Assembly: GCF_014196915.1 (NCBI RefSeq)
Contig: NZ_JACIEP010000006.1
Coordinates: 186,001-250,000, forward strand
DNA: 64,000 bases
Direction: 5' to 3'
From: Dysgonomonas hofstadii
GTDB taxonomy: Bacteria; Bacteroidota; Bacteroidia; Bacteroidales; Dysgonomonadaceae
Part shown: positions 1 to 8,619 of the stretch, piece after piece
Layout of the letters: every line of letters starts with the position of its first letter
Numbering within the stretch: position 1 is the stretch's first letter
Position numbers and translations under genes: made by a program
Notes under the pieces: model-generated
What the model was told of the DNA's origin: nothing
What the model saw: only the letters and a program-made list of their open reading frames with translations
Database searches by the model: none

Positions 1-1
1 T

Positions 2-604
2 ACAGACAAGGAAGCTATGCCTACGAAAGATAGTATATTAGAACTGACAAAAGAGAACCCTGATAAACTGATGAAAGAAGTGTCGATTATCTTACCTAAT
101 CACCACGACGTAAGGGAAGAAGACGTAAACATTCAACGTCTGGGAGCAGCATTGATCCTGGCACACGAAACAAATGTGACAGATATAGAATCTCTGTTAT
201 TGCTTCAGGGAGTTGGTCCACGCACCCTGCAATCACTCACATTGGTAAGCGAAGTGATACACGGTACCCCTTCCCGGTTTTTCGATCCGGCACGGTTCTC
301 TTTTGCCCATGGGGGAAAAGATGGGCATCCATTCCCTGTTCCGACAAAGATTTATGATCAAACAATCGGAATATTGGATAAGGCTATTCACCAGTCGAAA
401 CTGGGAGATAAAGATAAGTCCGATGCCTTGAGAAATTTGTCTAAAATATCACTCGAGATAGAAAAAGGATATACTCCGAACAACTATTTCAATGACCTTG
501 TACAACACGAACGGAACACCTCCTATAAATATGGCGGAAAGACAGTATTCGGTGATGCCAAGAAACCAAAAGACAATGGAACACAATTAAAACTATGGGA
601 TTGA
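2..604 (+). CDS. DUF763 family protein, C-terminal part (5' end outside window)
   Basis: The reading frame is open from the first bases of the window, so this is the C-terminal part of a longer protein; the first in-window ATG at 17 is not a true start. The sequence matches my memory of the DUF763 family. A central stretch with LLLLQGVGPRTLQSL resembles a helix-hairpin-helix-like segment, followed by SRFFDPARFSFAHGGKDGHP and a tail ending in QLKLWD. DUF763 proteins occur in archaea and some bacteria; their biochemical role is not established, and a nucleic-acid link is only a guess from the GVGP motif. It is followed after about 100 bases by the type IX secretion gene porP on the same strand. 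The family call is fairly sure, the function is not. Confidence 0.75.
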   Translation, partial: TDKEAMPTKDSILELTKENPDKLMKEVSIILPNHHDVREEDVNIQRLGAALILAHETNVTDIESLLLLQGVGPRTLQSLTLVSEVIHGTPSRFFDPARFSFAHGGKDGHPFPVPTKIYDQTIGILDKAIHQSKLGDKDKSDALRNLSKISLEIEKGYTPNNYFNDLVQHERNTSYKYGGKTVFGDAKKPKDNGTQLKLWD

Positions 605-674
605 TTTTTGATCAAAGGAAAGCAGATCATACAATTTGTTACCCGTTTAACCGTTATTAATAAATAAATTGTAA

Positions 675-682
675 TTACTTTG
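675..682 (+). promoter_or_regulatory. Possible promoter of porP
   Basis: TTACTTTG resembles the Bacteroidetes -7 box TAnnTTTG with one mismatch and lies 26 bases before the porP ATG. No good -33 TTTG is visible. Confidence 0.4.
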
Positions 683-708
683 CATCCGATTATCTATGAT
701 ATTTCCGA

Positions 709-1656
709 ATGAGGGTTAAATATATAATACTACCAATATTGTTTTTTGTTATGGGGCTCGGTTCTGTATATGGACAATGGGATCCCCAACTAAGCCAGTA
801 TTGGAGGATGAAGAATTATTATAATCCCGCATTTATAGCTGAAACCAATAACATAGAGAGCGCCCTATTACACCGTCGTCAATGGGAAGGATTTACAGAT
901 CCGCCAATATCCTCCATAGTTTCCATGAATATGCCGGTCAAGTTCTTTGGCAAGGAACATGGCGTAGGAATCATCATGACGAATGAAAAATTCGGACTGT
1001 TTTCCAATACTTACATGATGGGGCAATATATGTACAAATTCAAGTTCAAGAATAACAAATTCCTACATATAGGCATACAAGGAGGAATGCTGAATATTGA
1101 TTTCGATGCAGCCAGTATACATATCCCGGAGAGCGATTATCACGATCAGAATGACCCGGCAAAACCGACAGGCAGCGGAAGCAAAACTGTCGATGGTGGA
1201 TTAGGTGTAGCGTGGATCGCCCCGAAATATTATGTCGGCTTTTCAGTAAATCACCTCTGGGAACCGAAATTCGATATAGCAGAAGACCGTTCTGCCTTTG
1301 TAGGACGAACCTACTATTTGATGGGAGGATACAATATAATGCTTAATAATCCGTTGTTAGAGTTGCAACCTTCTGCGTTCCTTAAATCCGATGCTGTTGT
1401 ATGGCAACTCGACTTAACATCTAAAGTTGAGTATAATAAGATGTTCAATGGCGGAATATCTTGGAGAAAAGGCGAAGGTTTTGTATTTTTGCTGGGTGTA
1501 AAAATAAGGAATATCGACGCCGGGTATTCTTACGACCTGAATACGGGCTCAGCCTTGTCTGCCAGCAATGGTAGCCATGAGCTTTTTATACGGTACAGCA
1601 TTCCGTTGACCAAGAAGAGGGAACCAGGGCCAAGCAAGAGCATAAGAATATTATAA
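709..1656 (+). CDS. porP: PorP/SprF family type IX secretion outer-membrane protein
   Basis: 315-residue outer-membrane protein with a signal peptide (about residues 1-22, ending VYG before QWDPQLSQY). PorP/SprF proteins are predicted beta-barrels of the type IX secretion system; SprF-type members help export specific substrates, and P. gingivalis PorP is required for secretion. Family signs are the start of the mature protein (QWDPQLSQYWRMKNYYNPAF), the HRRQWEGF segment around residue 57, alternating aromatic and polar strands, and a C-terminus ending in SHELFIRYSIPL before a short basic tail. It is the first gene of a unit followed 87 bases later by porK and then porN, as in the classical porPKLMN order but without porL and porM. 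PorP paralogues also occur as substrate-specific partners elsewhere, so it need not serve the core machine. Confidence 0.9.
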   Translation: MRVKYIILPILFFVMGLGSVYGQWDPQLSQYWRMKNYYNPAFIAETNNIESALLHRRQWEGFTDPPISSIVSMNMPVKFFGKEHGVGIIMTNEKFGLFSNTYMMGQYMYKFKFKNNKFLHIGIQGGMLNIDFDAASIHIPESDYHDQNDPAKPTGSGSKTVDGGLGVAWIAPKYYVGFSVNHLWEPKFDIAEDRSAFVGRTYYLMGGYNIMLNNPLLELQPSAFLKSDAVVWQLDLTSKVEYNKMFNGGISWRKGEGFVFLLGVKIRNIDAGYSYDLNTGSALSASNGSHELFIRYSIPLTKKREPGPSKSIRIL

Positions 1657-1743
1657 ACAGTAGAAGAAACAAGAACATAATAATACATAATACAAAATTA
1701 CATCAAACAAGAAATCGGTAGCTAAAAGCTAATAAAGATAAAT

Positions 1744-3156
1744 ATGAAACAGCTGTTATTTGCAACTATAGCTTCACTTATGATACTTACTTCCTGCGGC
1801 AGTTCGTCGGGAGGGGCCAGTATCGGAGGTGAAGTAACAGGCGAAAAAGGTTCTTCATGGGCCGAGCCTGCACCACACGGAATGGTCTTGATTTCGAGGG
1901 GATCTATTGAAATGGGCCCCGCCGAAAATGATTCACTATGGGATATAAAGGCTAATCCAAAAGGAGTATCGATAGACAATTTCTGGATGGATGAGACGGA
2001 AGTCACAAACTCCAAATACCGCCAGTTTGTTTATTGGGTACGGGATTCCATTATCAGGGAACGTTTATCCGTTATAGACGAAACATTTAAGATAACAGAA
2101 GACCGTTATGGAGATCCGATAAAGCCATACCTTGATTGGAAGAAATCTATACCACGCAGGCCGTTGGAAGATGAAGAAATGGCTATCAATAGCGTGACAT
2201 TCGTTCATCCTATCACCCAACAAAGAGGTCTGGATCCACGACAGATAAACTTCATTTACGAATGGTTCGACTATACCGAGGCTGCCAAACGCCGCAATCG
2301 CCTGGATCCGTCAGAAAGGATTCTCAACACGGATATTACAGCCAATCCAAATGAGGTTATAACTATTTCTAAAGATACAGCCTACCTCAATGAAGATGGA
2401 TTGCCGGTAAATGAAACGATAATAAGGCCTCTGACTTCGCTCTTCGACTTTGTACATACAAAGATTATAAATATCTACCCTGATACGACAGTCTGGGTGA
2501 ACGACTTCAATAATGCATACAACGAGCCATATATGCGCATGTACTTCTCCCATACCGGATACAATGACTATCCTGTAGTAGGTGTGACATGGGAACAGGC
2601 AACCGCCTTCTGCGAATGGAGAACCAAATTCTACCGTATGGGACAACCCCGCAACGCACGTCCTATCGAAAACTTTCGTTTACCAACAGAAGGAGAATGG
2701 GAATTTGTGGCACGTAACGGACGTACCGAAAACAAATACCCATGGGACAGAGAAGGCACAATGGACGAAAAAGCCTGCTTCATGGCCAACTTCAAACCGG
2801 GAGAAGGGAACTATACAAAAGATGGAAACCTGATACCTGCACGGGTAGCTTCATACATCCCTAATCGTTTTGGCGTATACGATCTGGCCGGGAACGTATC
2901 GGAATGGACTTCCACTGCATACACAGAATCGGGTACAGCCTTGATGAACGATATGAATCCGCAATACCGTTACGATGCGGCGAAAGAAGATCCCTACTCT
3001 ATAAAGAAAAAAGTAGTTAAAGGTGGTTCATGGAAAGACATAGGCCGCAATATCCGTGGAGATATGCGTGAAGGCGAGTTCCAGAACCAGCCACGCTCAT
3101 ATATCGGGTTCCGTTGTGTAAGAACACAAGTAGGCTTTGCAAAATCAAAGAAATAA
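1744..3156 (+). CDS. porK: Type IX secretion lipoprotein PorK/GldK
   Basis: 470-residue lipoprotein with a short signal peptide and lipobox LTSC (lipidated Cys18). GldK/PorK has a formylglycine-generating-enzyme-like (SUMF1/FGE) fold without known enzymatic activity and forms, with GldN/PorN, the periplasmic ring on the outer membrane in type IX secretion. Supporting segments are PHGMVLISRGSIEMGP at the domain start, DNFWMDETEVTNSKYRQFV, the typical long insertion, NFRLPTEGEWEFVARNG, NRFGVYDLAGNVSEWT, and the terminal KGGSWKD...RSYIGFRCVR of the FGE-sulfatase family. Length is usual for the family. The stop codon lies only four bases before the porN start, so the two are surely cotranscribed. 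In known clusters porL and porM sit between K and N; here they do not. Confidence 0.93.
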   Translation: MKQLLFATIASLMILTSCGSSSGGASIGGEVTGEKGSSWAEPAPHGMVLISRGSIEMGPAENDSLWDIKANPKGVSIDNFWMDETEVTNSKYRQFVYWVRDSIIRERLSVIDETFKITEDRYGDPIKPYLDWKKSIPRRPLEDEEMAINSVTFVHPITQQRGLDPRQINFIYEWFDYTEAAKRRNRLDPSERILNTDITANPNEVITISKDTAYLNEDGLPVNETIIRPLTSLFDFVHTKIINIYPDTTVWVNDFNNAYNEPYMRMYFSHTGYNDYPVVGVTWEQATAFCEWRTKFYRMGQPRNARPIENFRLPTEGEWEFVARNGRTENKYPWDREGTMDEKACFMANFKPGEGNYTKDGNLIPARVASYIPNRFGVYDLAGNVSEWTSTAYTESGTALMNDMNPQYRYDAAKEDPYSIKKKVVKGGSWKDIGRNIRGDMREGEFQNQPRSYIGFRCVRTQVGFAKSKK

Positions 3157-3160
3157 GGAC

Positions 3161-4207
3161 ATGAGAAAGATAGTTCAAATAACAATCATATTGATTTCCT
3201 GTTTATGTGCTGTACCATATCTTGATGCACAGGAACAAACAGGATCACTACGCGAACGACTGGCAAGGAAACAGCAAGAACAGCAGGGAACACAAGCCGA
3301 CAACGGAGCGCAGGTAAAGAAAATGACCGTCCGGGCAGAAATGAAGAATGTAGAAAACGCTCAGGACATGGCCAATGCTACCTGGGTAAGGGAAGTATAC
3401 CGCATTCTGGATCTGACCAAAGGGAAGAATGCCGCATTGTACTACCCTCCGCAACCTGTAGGCGACAAAATGAACCTGTACACAATGATCTTTAAACTGA
3501 TGGCTGATGGTAACCTGACAGCTTACGAGTGGAACGATGGTCGTGATCTGTTTGTGGACGAGCTCAAAGTCAACTTCGAAAATGTGCTGAAGAACCTGGA
3601 GATACCATATCAGAAAAACGGGAATAAATACACCTATGATGAATTCAGCATCCCTGGCAATGAAGCTCTTAGATACTACATCAAGGAAGCCTGGTATTTC
3701 GACCAGTCCAATTCTGTAATGGGAATCAAAGTACTGGCAATTTGCCCGGTACTGATGCGTCAGGAATATTTTGAGGGAATAGATAATTTCTCTAACCCCG
3801 AACAGGGAATGCCACAACCCCAGTTCTGGATTCCATACGAAAACATCCGCCCTTATGCTGCTCAGATGCCTATTATGGCTTCGAATCTGAACAATGTAAT
3901 GAATAAGACCATTGACGATTATTTTAACATGCGGCTGTATGAAGGAGAAATATATAAGACCACTAATATGGAAAACAAGCTCCTCATGCAACAGTTCAAG
4001 ACTCCTGAAGAATTGAAATATGCTCAGGACAGCATAGAAAGCCAATTAAAGGACTTCGATAAGAATCTCTGGGTAATAAACGATTCTGTAAAAGCTTTGG
4101 AACAACAGAGCAATACCAAAAAGCAAAAGAAACAGAAAGCGCCAAAGGCCAGTAAATCTTCGTCTTCCGGAAACGCTACTTATTCAGCCAGAGACCGTAG
4201 ATGGTAA
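3161..4207 (+). CDS. porN: Type IX secretion ring protein PorN/GldN
   Basis: 348-residue exported protein. I chose the ATG at 3161 because it begins a clear signal peptide (MRKIVQITIILISCLCAVPYLDAQ) just after the porK stop; an upstream in-frame ATG lies inside porK. GldN/PorN partners GldK/PorK in the outer-membrane-associated periplasmic ring of type IX secretion. Recognisable segments are ANATWVREVYRILDLTKGKNAALYYP, the GDKMNLYTMIFKLMADG region, the ALRYYIKEAWYFDQ segment and the RQEYF and QPQFWIPYENIRP regions typical of GldN. The C-terminus is lysine/serine-rich and basic. A strong hairpin terminator follows at once, so the operon ends here. PorL and PorM, the inner-membrane motor partners that usually precede this gene, are absent. 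Confidence 0.93.
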   Translation: MRKIVQITIILISCLCAVPYLDAQEQTGSLRERLARKQQEQQGTQADNGAQVKKMTVRAEMKNVENAQDMANATWVREVYRILDLTKGKNAALYYPPQPVGDKMNLYTMIFKLMADGNLTAYEWNDGRDLFVDELKVNFENVLKNLEIPYQKNGNKYTYDEFSIPGNEALRYYIKEAWYFDQSNSVMGIKVLAICPVLMRQEYFEGIDNFSNPEQGMPQPQFWIPYENIRPYAAQMPIMASNLNNVMNKTIDDYFNMRLYEGEIYKTTNMENKLLMQQFKTPEELKYAQDSIESQLKDFDKNLWVINDSVKALEQQSNTKKQKKQKAPKASKSSSSGNATYSARDRRW

Positions 4208-4214
4208 GAAATAG

Positions 4215-4245
4215 AAAAGACTGCAATTGCAGTCTTTTTTCTTTT
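4215..4245. terminator. Rho-independent terminator after porN
   Basis: Perfect hairpin AAAAGACTGCA/TGCAGTCTTTT followed by a T-rich run. It sits between porN and the convergent U32 gene and could work in both directions. Confidence 0.85.
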
Positions 4246-5518
4246 ATGCCTTTTCTACAAACTTCTTTTTCTGTTCCACTTTCACTAGTTTGAAGAGCTT
4301 GTCCGATGGACGTATCTTCTCATCTACCTTGATAGAGAACCTTTCACCTTTTACTGTTTCATTCACGGATTCCATACCAACGCGTATCTCCTCAACTGTT
4401 TGAAAGACTGCTCCGGTAGTCGGGCCTGTGATTAGAACCTCATCGCCTACTTTCAATGACTGGGTTTCCATCTGGAACTCGGCAACTCCCAGATTAGAAA
4501 AATATTTGATGCTTTTCGCGATGTACATCTTTTTCTTTGTCGATCCCGAACCGTATACACTCGACCACTCGCCCAACCTTTGCCCAAGATAATAACCATC
4601 CCAGAATCCACGGTTAAATACAGTAGCAAGGCGTTCGTCCCATTTAGCTATTTTATCCTCTGTGAATGTACTTTCACAATATGCTTTTACGGCTTCCTTA
4701 TAACATTCGACTACCGTACGTACATACTCAGGCCCCCGGGCACGTCCCTCTATCTTAAATACACGCACTCCGGCATCCATCATCTTGTTCATAAAATGGA
4801 TCGTTTTCAGGTCTTTGGGCGACATAATGTATTCGTTATCGATTTCCAGTTCTATTTCACTGTCCTTATCCTTTACAATATATCCCCGGCGACAAATCTG
4901 ATTGCAGGCACCTCTGTTGGCCGACAAATCTTTTTCATGCAGGCTCAGGTAACATTTACCCGACACAGCCATGCAAAGCGCCCCGTGTGAAAACATTTCG
5001 ATGCGGATAAGTTCTCCATTTGGTCCTTTTATCTGCTGCTCTACTATATCCTTATATATAGACGCAACCTGATCGAGGTTTAACTCCCGTGCCAAAACCA
5101 CCACATCAGCAAATTGCCCGTAAAACTTCAACGCTTCAGTATTAGTTATATTCAGTTGGGTTGAAAGATGTACTTCTACTCCAATACTACGGGCGTACAT
5201 CATAACAGAGACATCCGAAGCAATAATGGCCGATAATTCCGCTTCTTTCGCCGCATCCACTATCTGGTGCATCAGTGCGATGTCATTGTCATATATAATA
5301 GTATTCACTGTGAGGTAACTTTTCAGGCCTTTTTCTTTACAGATATTTGCGATCTGTTTGAGATCATCGATTGTAAAATTATTCGACGATCGGGCACGCA
5401 TATTCAATCCCTCGATACCGAAGTAGATAGAATCCGCACCGCCTCGTATAGCTGCCATAAGCGAATCGTACGATCCCACAGGAGCCATTATTTCAAAATC
5501 GGATATATTATATTTCAT
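4244..5518 (-). CDS. U32 family peptidase-like protein (TrhP/RlhA type)
   Basis: 424-residue soluble protein of the U32 'collagenase-like' family. Members studied in E. coli and Bacillus (TrhP, RlhA) act in hydroxylation of tRNA or rRNA pyrimidines with prephenate; true peptidase activity is doubtful for most. The N-terminal TIM-barrel start is EIMAPVGSYDSLMAAIRGGA. The family signature around residues 175-190 (EMFSHGALCMAVSGKC) is followed by NRGACNQICRRGY, giving Cys182, Cys189, Cys205 and Cys209, the probable iron-sulfur ligands. A small C-terminal beta domain (about residues 330-420) ends the protein. Length fits the TrhP-like group, but this sequence alone cannot separate tRNA from rRNA targets. 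The gene is monocistronic with its own promoter and is convergent with porN. Confidence 0.85.
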   Translation of the reverse strand: MKYNISDFEIMAPVGSYDSLMAAIRGGADSIYFGIEGLNMRARSSNNFTIDDLKQIANICKEKGLKSYLTVNTIIYDNDIALMHQIVDAAKEAELSAIIASDVSVMMYARSIGVEVHLSTQLNITNTEALKFYGQFADVVVLARELNLDQVASIYKDIVEQQIKGPNGELIRIEMFSHGALCMAVSGKCYLSLHEKDLSANRGACNQICRRGYIVKDKDSEIELEIDNEYIMSPKDLKTIHFMNKMMDAGVRVFKIEGRARGPEYVRTVVECYKEAVKAYCESTFTEDKIAKWDERLATVFNRGFWDGYYLGQRLGEWSSVYGSGSTKKKMYIAKSIKYFSNLGVAEFQMETQSLKVGDEVLITGPTTGAVFQTVEEIRVGMESVNETVKGERFSIKVDEKIRPSDKLFKLVKVEQKKKFVEKA

Positions 5519-5548
5519 TTTTAGCTAATTACTGGTCGATAGAAGCTG

Positions 5549-5580
5549 CAAAATTACGCTTTTAATGCGATAGCTGCAAA
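5549..5580 (-). promoter_or_regulatory. Promoter of the U32 gene
   Basis: On the minus strand TAATTTTG (5549-5556) matches the -7 box TAnnTTTG, and TTTG (5577-5580) is a -33 box 20 bases upstream. The start codon follows about 30 bases downstream. Confidence 0.7.
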
Positions 5581-5658
5581 TCAGAGGATAACGCAATAAA
5601 TATTATTGATGGCTGATTTATAAAACCTGTAATTACAGAGAGTCACCGTACATTTTAA

Positions 5659-5712
5659 CAAAAAAGTTACAAAACGGACAAGTTTTTAGCCTTTAGCTGT
5701 TAGCTTTTAACT
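5659..5712 (+). repeat. Dispersed intergenic repeat, copy 1
   Basis: Shares an uninterrupted block with TTTTTAGCCTTTAGCTGTTA and the preceding GTTACAAA...GACA with 38319-38364. A weaker relative of the first half occurs near 13051. Confidence 0.6.
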
Positions 5713-5917
5713 GTAAATATCGAAGAGCATGTAGAACTTGCACAAGAATCTGACGTACAAATTAAATCTAAATTATTTTATGAGGCGTTTTTGAACACTT
5801 ACATACTAATTCAGCAAAAACAAAGGCAGGCATTTGACTACCTAAATAGCTCAAAACACTCATATACATTATTTTATCGCTAATATAATGAGATAATTAT
5901 AGTCCGATGTAAATTTA

Positions 5918-6496
5918 TCATCCCCATATAGTAGGTGATGTAATTATATTCGCTATGATATTTGACAAGACGTCATTTCCAAAGCTTTTAAGTTTATTCA
6001 ATACATTTTCTTTGCCCTCTTTCGGGCTATCCTTGTATTCATGTACTACTTGTTTAAGTTCATCAAATTGCCTTTTTGTTAATTCGTTTTCTATAGATTC
6101 TATAAATATATTAAGTGTTATTAATTGGTTTTGTTCCTGGTTCTGTGAAAGATTATTTGTTATATGAATTGCATTTTTATTAACATTTTCTACTCTTTTT
6201 ACTATTTGAGGCATTTTCTGTATAGCTACAAGTAATCCAACTATTTGTTTATGAGTATCCGGAGAAAAATTATATTTTTCTATATTTTCCATTTCTTCAC
6301 AATCTTCCGGAAAATTTATTTTTAAAAAACGTTTTACTGATGATTTCCAATTTGCATACTTTCCGGCATCATCAACATAATAAACAGTGGTTAGTCTTAT
6401 AATACCAGGTGTCGGAGGCATAGGGTGTATCTCATTAATTAAAATGTTGCCCTCTTCTATTAAGCTATGAAGCAAGTTTAGTATATTTTCATCCAT
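5918..6496 (-). CDS. Hypothetical protein, AT-rich orphan
   Basis: 192-residue soluble protein that I do not recognise. It has no signal peptide or membrane segment. The N-terminal half is mixed alpha/beta with the segment RLTTVYYVDDAGKYANWKSSVKRFL; the C-terminal half (about residues 95-180) looks helical and charged, with possible coiled-coil stretches (QNQEQNQLITLNIFIESIENE). Such an N-domain plus helical tail is seen in small cytosolic proteins next to mobile or defence islands, but nothing nearby proves that. Its codons are more AT-rich than those of the neighbouring housekeeping genes, suggesting later acquisition. A possible -7 box TAAATTTG lies at 6517-6524 on the minus strand, about 20 bases before the ATG. 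It stands alone between two intergenic repeats. Confidence 0.6.
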   Translation of the reverse strand: MDENILNLLHSLIEEGNILINEIHPMPPTPGIIRLTTVYYVDDAGKYANWKSSVKRFLKINFPEDCEEMENIEKYNFSPDTHKQIVGLLVAIQKMPQIVKRVENVNKNAIHITNNLSQNQEQNQLITLNIFIESIENELTKRQFDELKQVVHEYKDSPKEGKENVLNKLKSFGNDVLSNIIANIITSPTIWG

Positions 6497-6570
6497 AATC
6501 GTTAATATGATTTTTACAAATTTAACAAAAAGGCAGACAAATCTGACGAAAATTAAATATTTATTCTCTT

Positions 6571-6638
6571 ATTTCAAAGATCGTTTCTACTTACTACTTT
6601 AACTCCTCTGACTACTTTCCATATAGATAAACTTCTCC
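6571..6638 (+). repeat. Partial copy of dispersed intergenic repeat (right flank)
   Basis: ATTTCAAAGATCGTTTCTAC ... ATAGATAAACTTCT matches the right end of the repeat at 13439-13495, with a short insertion; its start also matches the right end of the copy at 38384-38571. No palindromic core is present here. Confidence 0.55.
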
Positions 6639-6667
6639 AATTTTAATTCAGTTTAATCTACAAAAAC

Positions 6668-6706
6668 AAAGGCTAAAAATCAGCATTAACCTGATTTTTA
6701 ACCTTT
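6668..6706 (-). terminator. Terminator of asnB
   Basis: Hairpin AAAGGCTAAAAATCAG / CTGATTTTTAACCTTT with loop CATTAAC, followed on the minus strand by TTTGTTTTTG. It lies just after the asnB stop. Confidence 0.75.
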
Positions 6707-6727
6707 ATAAAAACTACCTATACACAA

Positions 6728-8398
6728 CTACTTATCATAAGCCACCTCATGAACGGCTTTTACAGCGCGCCCCGAAGGATCTATCCTGTTCTTGAACGAA
6801 GCATCCCATTCCAACGCCGTAGCTGTACTACATGCTACGGATGGCACCGAAGGCACAGTCTGTGCTGCTGATGCAGAAGGGAAATGACTTTCAAATATAG
6901 AACGATACCAATATTCCTCTTTCGACATAGGCGGATTGATCGGAAAACGCTCTGCTGCATGCAACATTTGCTTATCCGATACTTTTTCTTCAGCCACCGT
7001 TTTCAATGTATCTATCCAACTATACCCTACCCCATCCGAGAACTGTTCTTTTTGTCTCCATGCTACACTCTGGGGAAGATAATCTTCAAAAGCCTGACGC
7101 AGGATATGTTTTTCTATCTTTCCGTTTCCGCACATTTTATCTTTAGGATTCAAACGCATAGCCACATCAATAAATTCTTTATCAAGAAAAGGCACACGCC
7201 CCTCTACTCCCCATGCGGCCAAAGATTTGTTTGCCCTCAGGCAGTCGTAAAGATGTAATCTGTCTAGTTTACGAACGGTCTCTTCATGCAACGCTTTTGC
7301 ATCAGGCGCCTTGTGAAAATAAAGATACCCTCCGAAAAGCTCGTCAGAGCCCTCGCCTGACAGCACCATTTTCACACCCATCGATTTGATAAAGCGTGCC
7401 AACAAGTACATTGGTGTAGACGCCCGCACTGTAGTTACATCATAAGTCTCTATATGATAGATAACATCACTCAGTGCGTCCATTGCCTCTTCTACGGTAA
7501 AATGAATTTCGTGATGAATAGTGCCTATATAATCCGCTACTTTTTGTGCAGCAACTAAATCCGGTGCTTCTTTCAAACCTACTGCAAACGAATGAAGCTG
7601 AGGCCACCATGCTTCCGACTTACTATCATCTTCTATACGGTGTGAGGCATACTGTTTGGCTATTGCAGAGATTATTGATGAATCCAATCCACCCGAAAGA
7701 AGTACACCATAAGGCACATCCGACATAAGCTGGCGATGCACAGCAGCCTCCAATGCAGACTGGAGTTCAGTAATATCAGACATATTCTCCTTTACATTGT
7801 CGTACTCCATCCAGTCCCGTTCATACCACTTTTGCAGCGTATTTCCTTCTTTTGTAAAAATATAATGTCCCGGAAGGAATTCCTTTATATTAGGACACAC
7901 ACCCTCAAGAGCTTTCAATTCGCTGGCCACATAAAACTGCCCTCTGTCATCATAGCCTGTATATAAAGGAATAATACCCATATGATCACGTCCGATCAAT
8001 ATCACATCCTTTTCTACATCATACAGAGCAAAAGCAAAGATACCGTTCAAATCTTCGAACAGGCCTGCTCCTTTATCCCTGTAAAGAGCTAATATCACTT
8101 CACAATCGGAGTGAGTAAGAAACTCATAATCCGGGTATTTACTTCGAATCTCTTTATGATTATATATTTCACCGTTAACGGCTAAAACTAATTTCCTATC
8201 CTTACTATATAAAGGTTGTTTTCCCGAATCAACCCCCACTATAGAAAGTCTTTCGTGAGCTAAAATAGACTTATCGCCACAATAAATACCGGACCAGTCC
8301 GGCCCACGATGACGTATCTTCTTTGCCATCTGCAATACCTGGCTGCGTAAAATACCGGTATCTTGTATCAAGTCAAATACTCCTACAAATCCACACAT
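6728..8398 (-). CDS. asnB: Asparagine synthase (glutamine-hydrolysing), AsnB
   Basis: 556-residue cytosolic enzyme that converts aspartate, glutamine and ATP to asparagine, glutamate, AMP and pyrophosphate. The protein starts MCGFVGVFD, so Cys2 becomes the N-terminal nucleophile of the class II glutaminase domain (about residues 1-190, with RHRGPDWSG and NGEIYNH motifs). The C-terminal synthetase domain carries the PP-loop SGGLDSS at residues 235-241 and the GEGSDELFGGY motif. Length fits bacterial AsnB. The C-terminal tail is rich in Ala, Ser and Pro. Monocistronic, with its own promoter and terminator. It joins glnN, gltBD and gdhA of this window as a nitrogen-metabolism gene. Confidence 0.96.
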   Translation of the reverse strand: MCGFVGVFDLIQDTGILRSQVLQMAKKIRHRGPDWSGIYCGDKSILAHERLSIVGVDSGKQPLYSKDRKLVLAVNGEIYNHKEIRSKYPDYEFLTHSDCEVILALYRDKGAGLFEDLNGIFAFALYDVEKDVILIGRDHMGIIPLYTGYDDRGQFYVASELKALEGVCPNIKEFLPGHYIFTKEGNTLQKWYERDWMEYDNVKENMSDITELQSALEAAVHRQLMSDVPYGVLLSGGLDSSIISAIAKQYASHRIEDDSKSEAWWPQLHSFAVGLKEAPDLVAAQKVADYIGTIHHEIHFTVEEAMDALSDVIYHIETYDVTTVRASTPMYLLARFIKSMGVKMVLSGEGSDELFGGYLYFHKAPDAKALHEETVRKLDRLHLYDCLRANKSLAAWGVEGRVPFLDKEFIDVAMRLNPKDKMCGNGKIEKHILRQAFEDYLPQSVAWRQKEQFSDGVGYSWIDTLKTVAEEKVSDKQMLHAAERFPINPPMSKEEYWYRSIFESHFPSASAAQTVPSVPSVACSTATALEWDASFKNRIDPSGRAVKAVHEVAYDK

Positions 8399-8423
8399 AA
8401 TTCTTTACTTCTATAAATTTCAA

Positions 8424-8431
8424 CAAAAATA
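8424..8431 (-). promoter_or_regulatory. Promoter -7 box of asnB
   Basis: TATTTTTG on the minus strand, 26 bases before the ATG, fits TAnnTTTG. No clear -33 box. Confidence 0.55.
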
Positions 8432-8583
8432 GATCATTTTATTTTAATAAAGAAATTTTTAGTTTCAAAATAGCATATATTTATTATAATTTAAACCAAA
8501 AAGACATTTCAATAAAGAATATTTAAGACATATGTAACAGTCACATTTAACTATGGGCAAATACATATCCCAAAATATATGCT

Positions 8584-8591
8584 TATATTTG
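8584..8591 (+). promoter_or_regulatory. Promoter -7 box of the 8620 lipoprotein gene
   Basis: TATATTTG followed by C, 28 bases before the ATG, is an exact TAnnTTTG match. Confidence 0.6.
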
Positions 8592-8619
8592 CAAAAACAT
8601 TTACAAAACAGTTTTACTT

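Larger units (their letters stand above)
5519..5917. other. Intergenic region with dispersed repeat word
   Basis: No gene seen. It holds the U32 promoter at one end and, at 5659-5712, a segment (AAAAAGTTACAAA...GACA...TTTTTAGCCTTTAGCTGTTAGC) that recurs in the yciH upstream spacer at 38319-38364. The rest is unstructured AT-rich sequence. Confidence 0.6.

Noticed and set aside
3248-4045. 265-codon antisense frame opposite porN
   Set aside because: It lies wholly inside porN on the other strand, has no recognisable domain, and porN itself is clearly coding.
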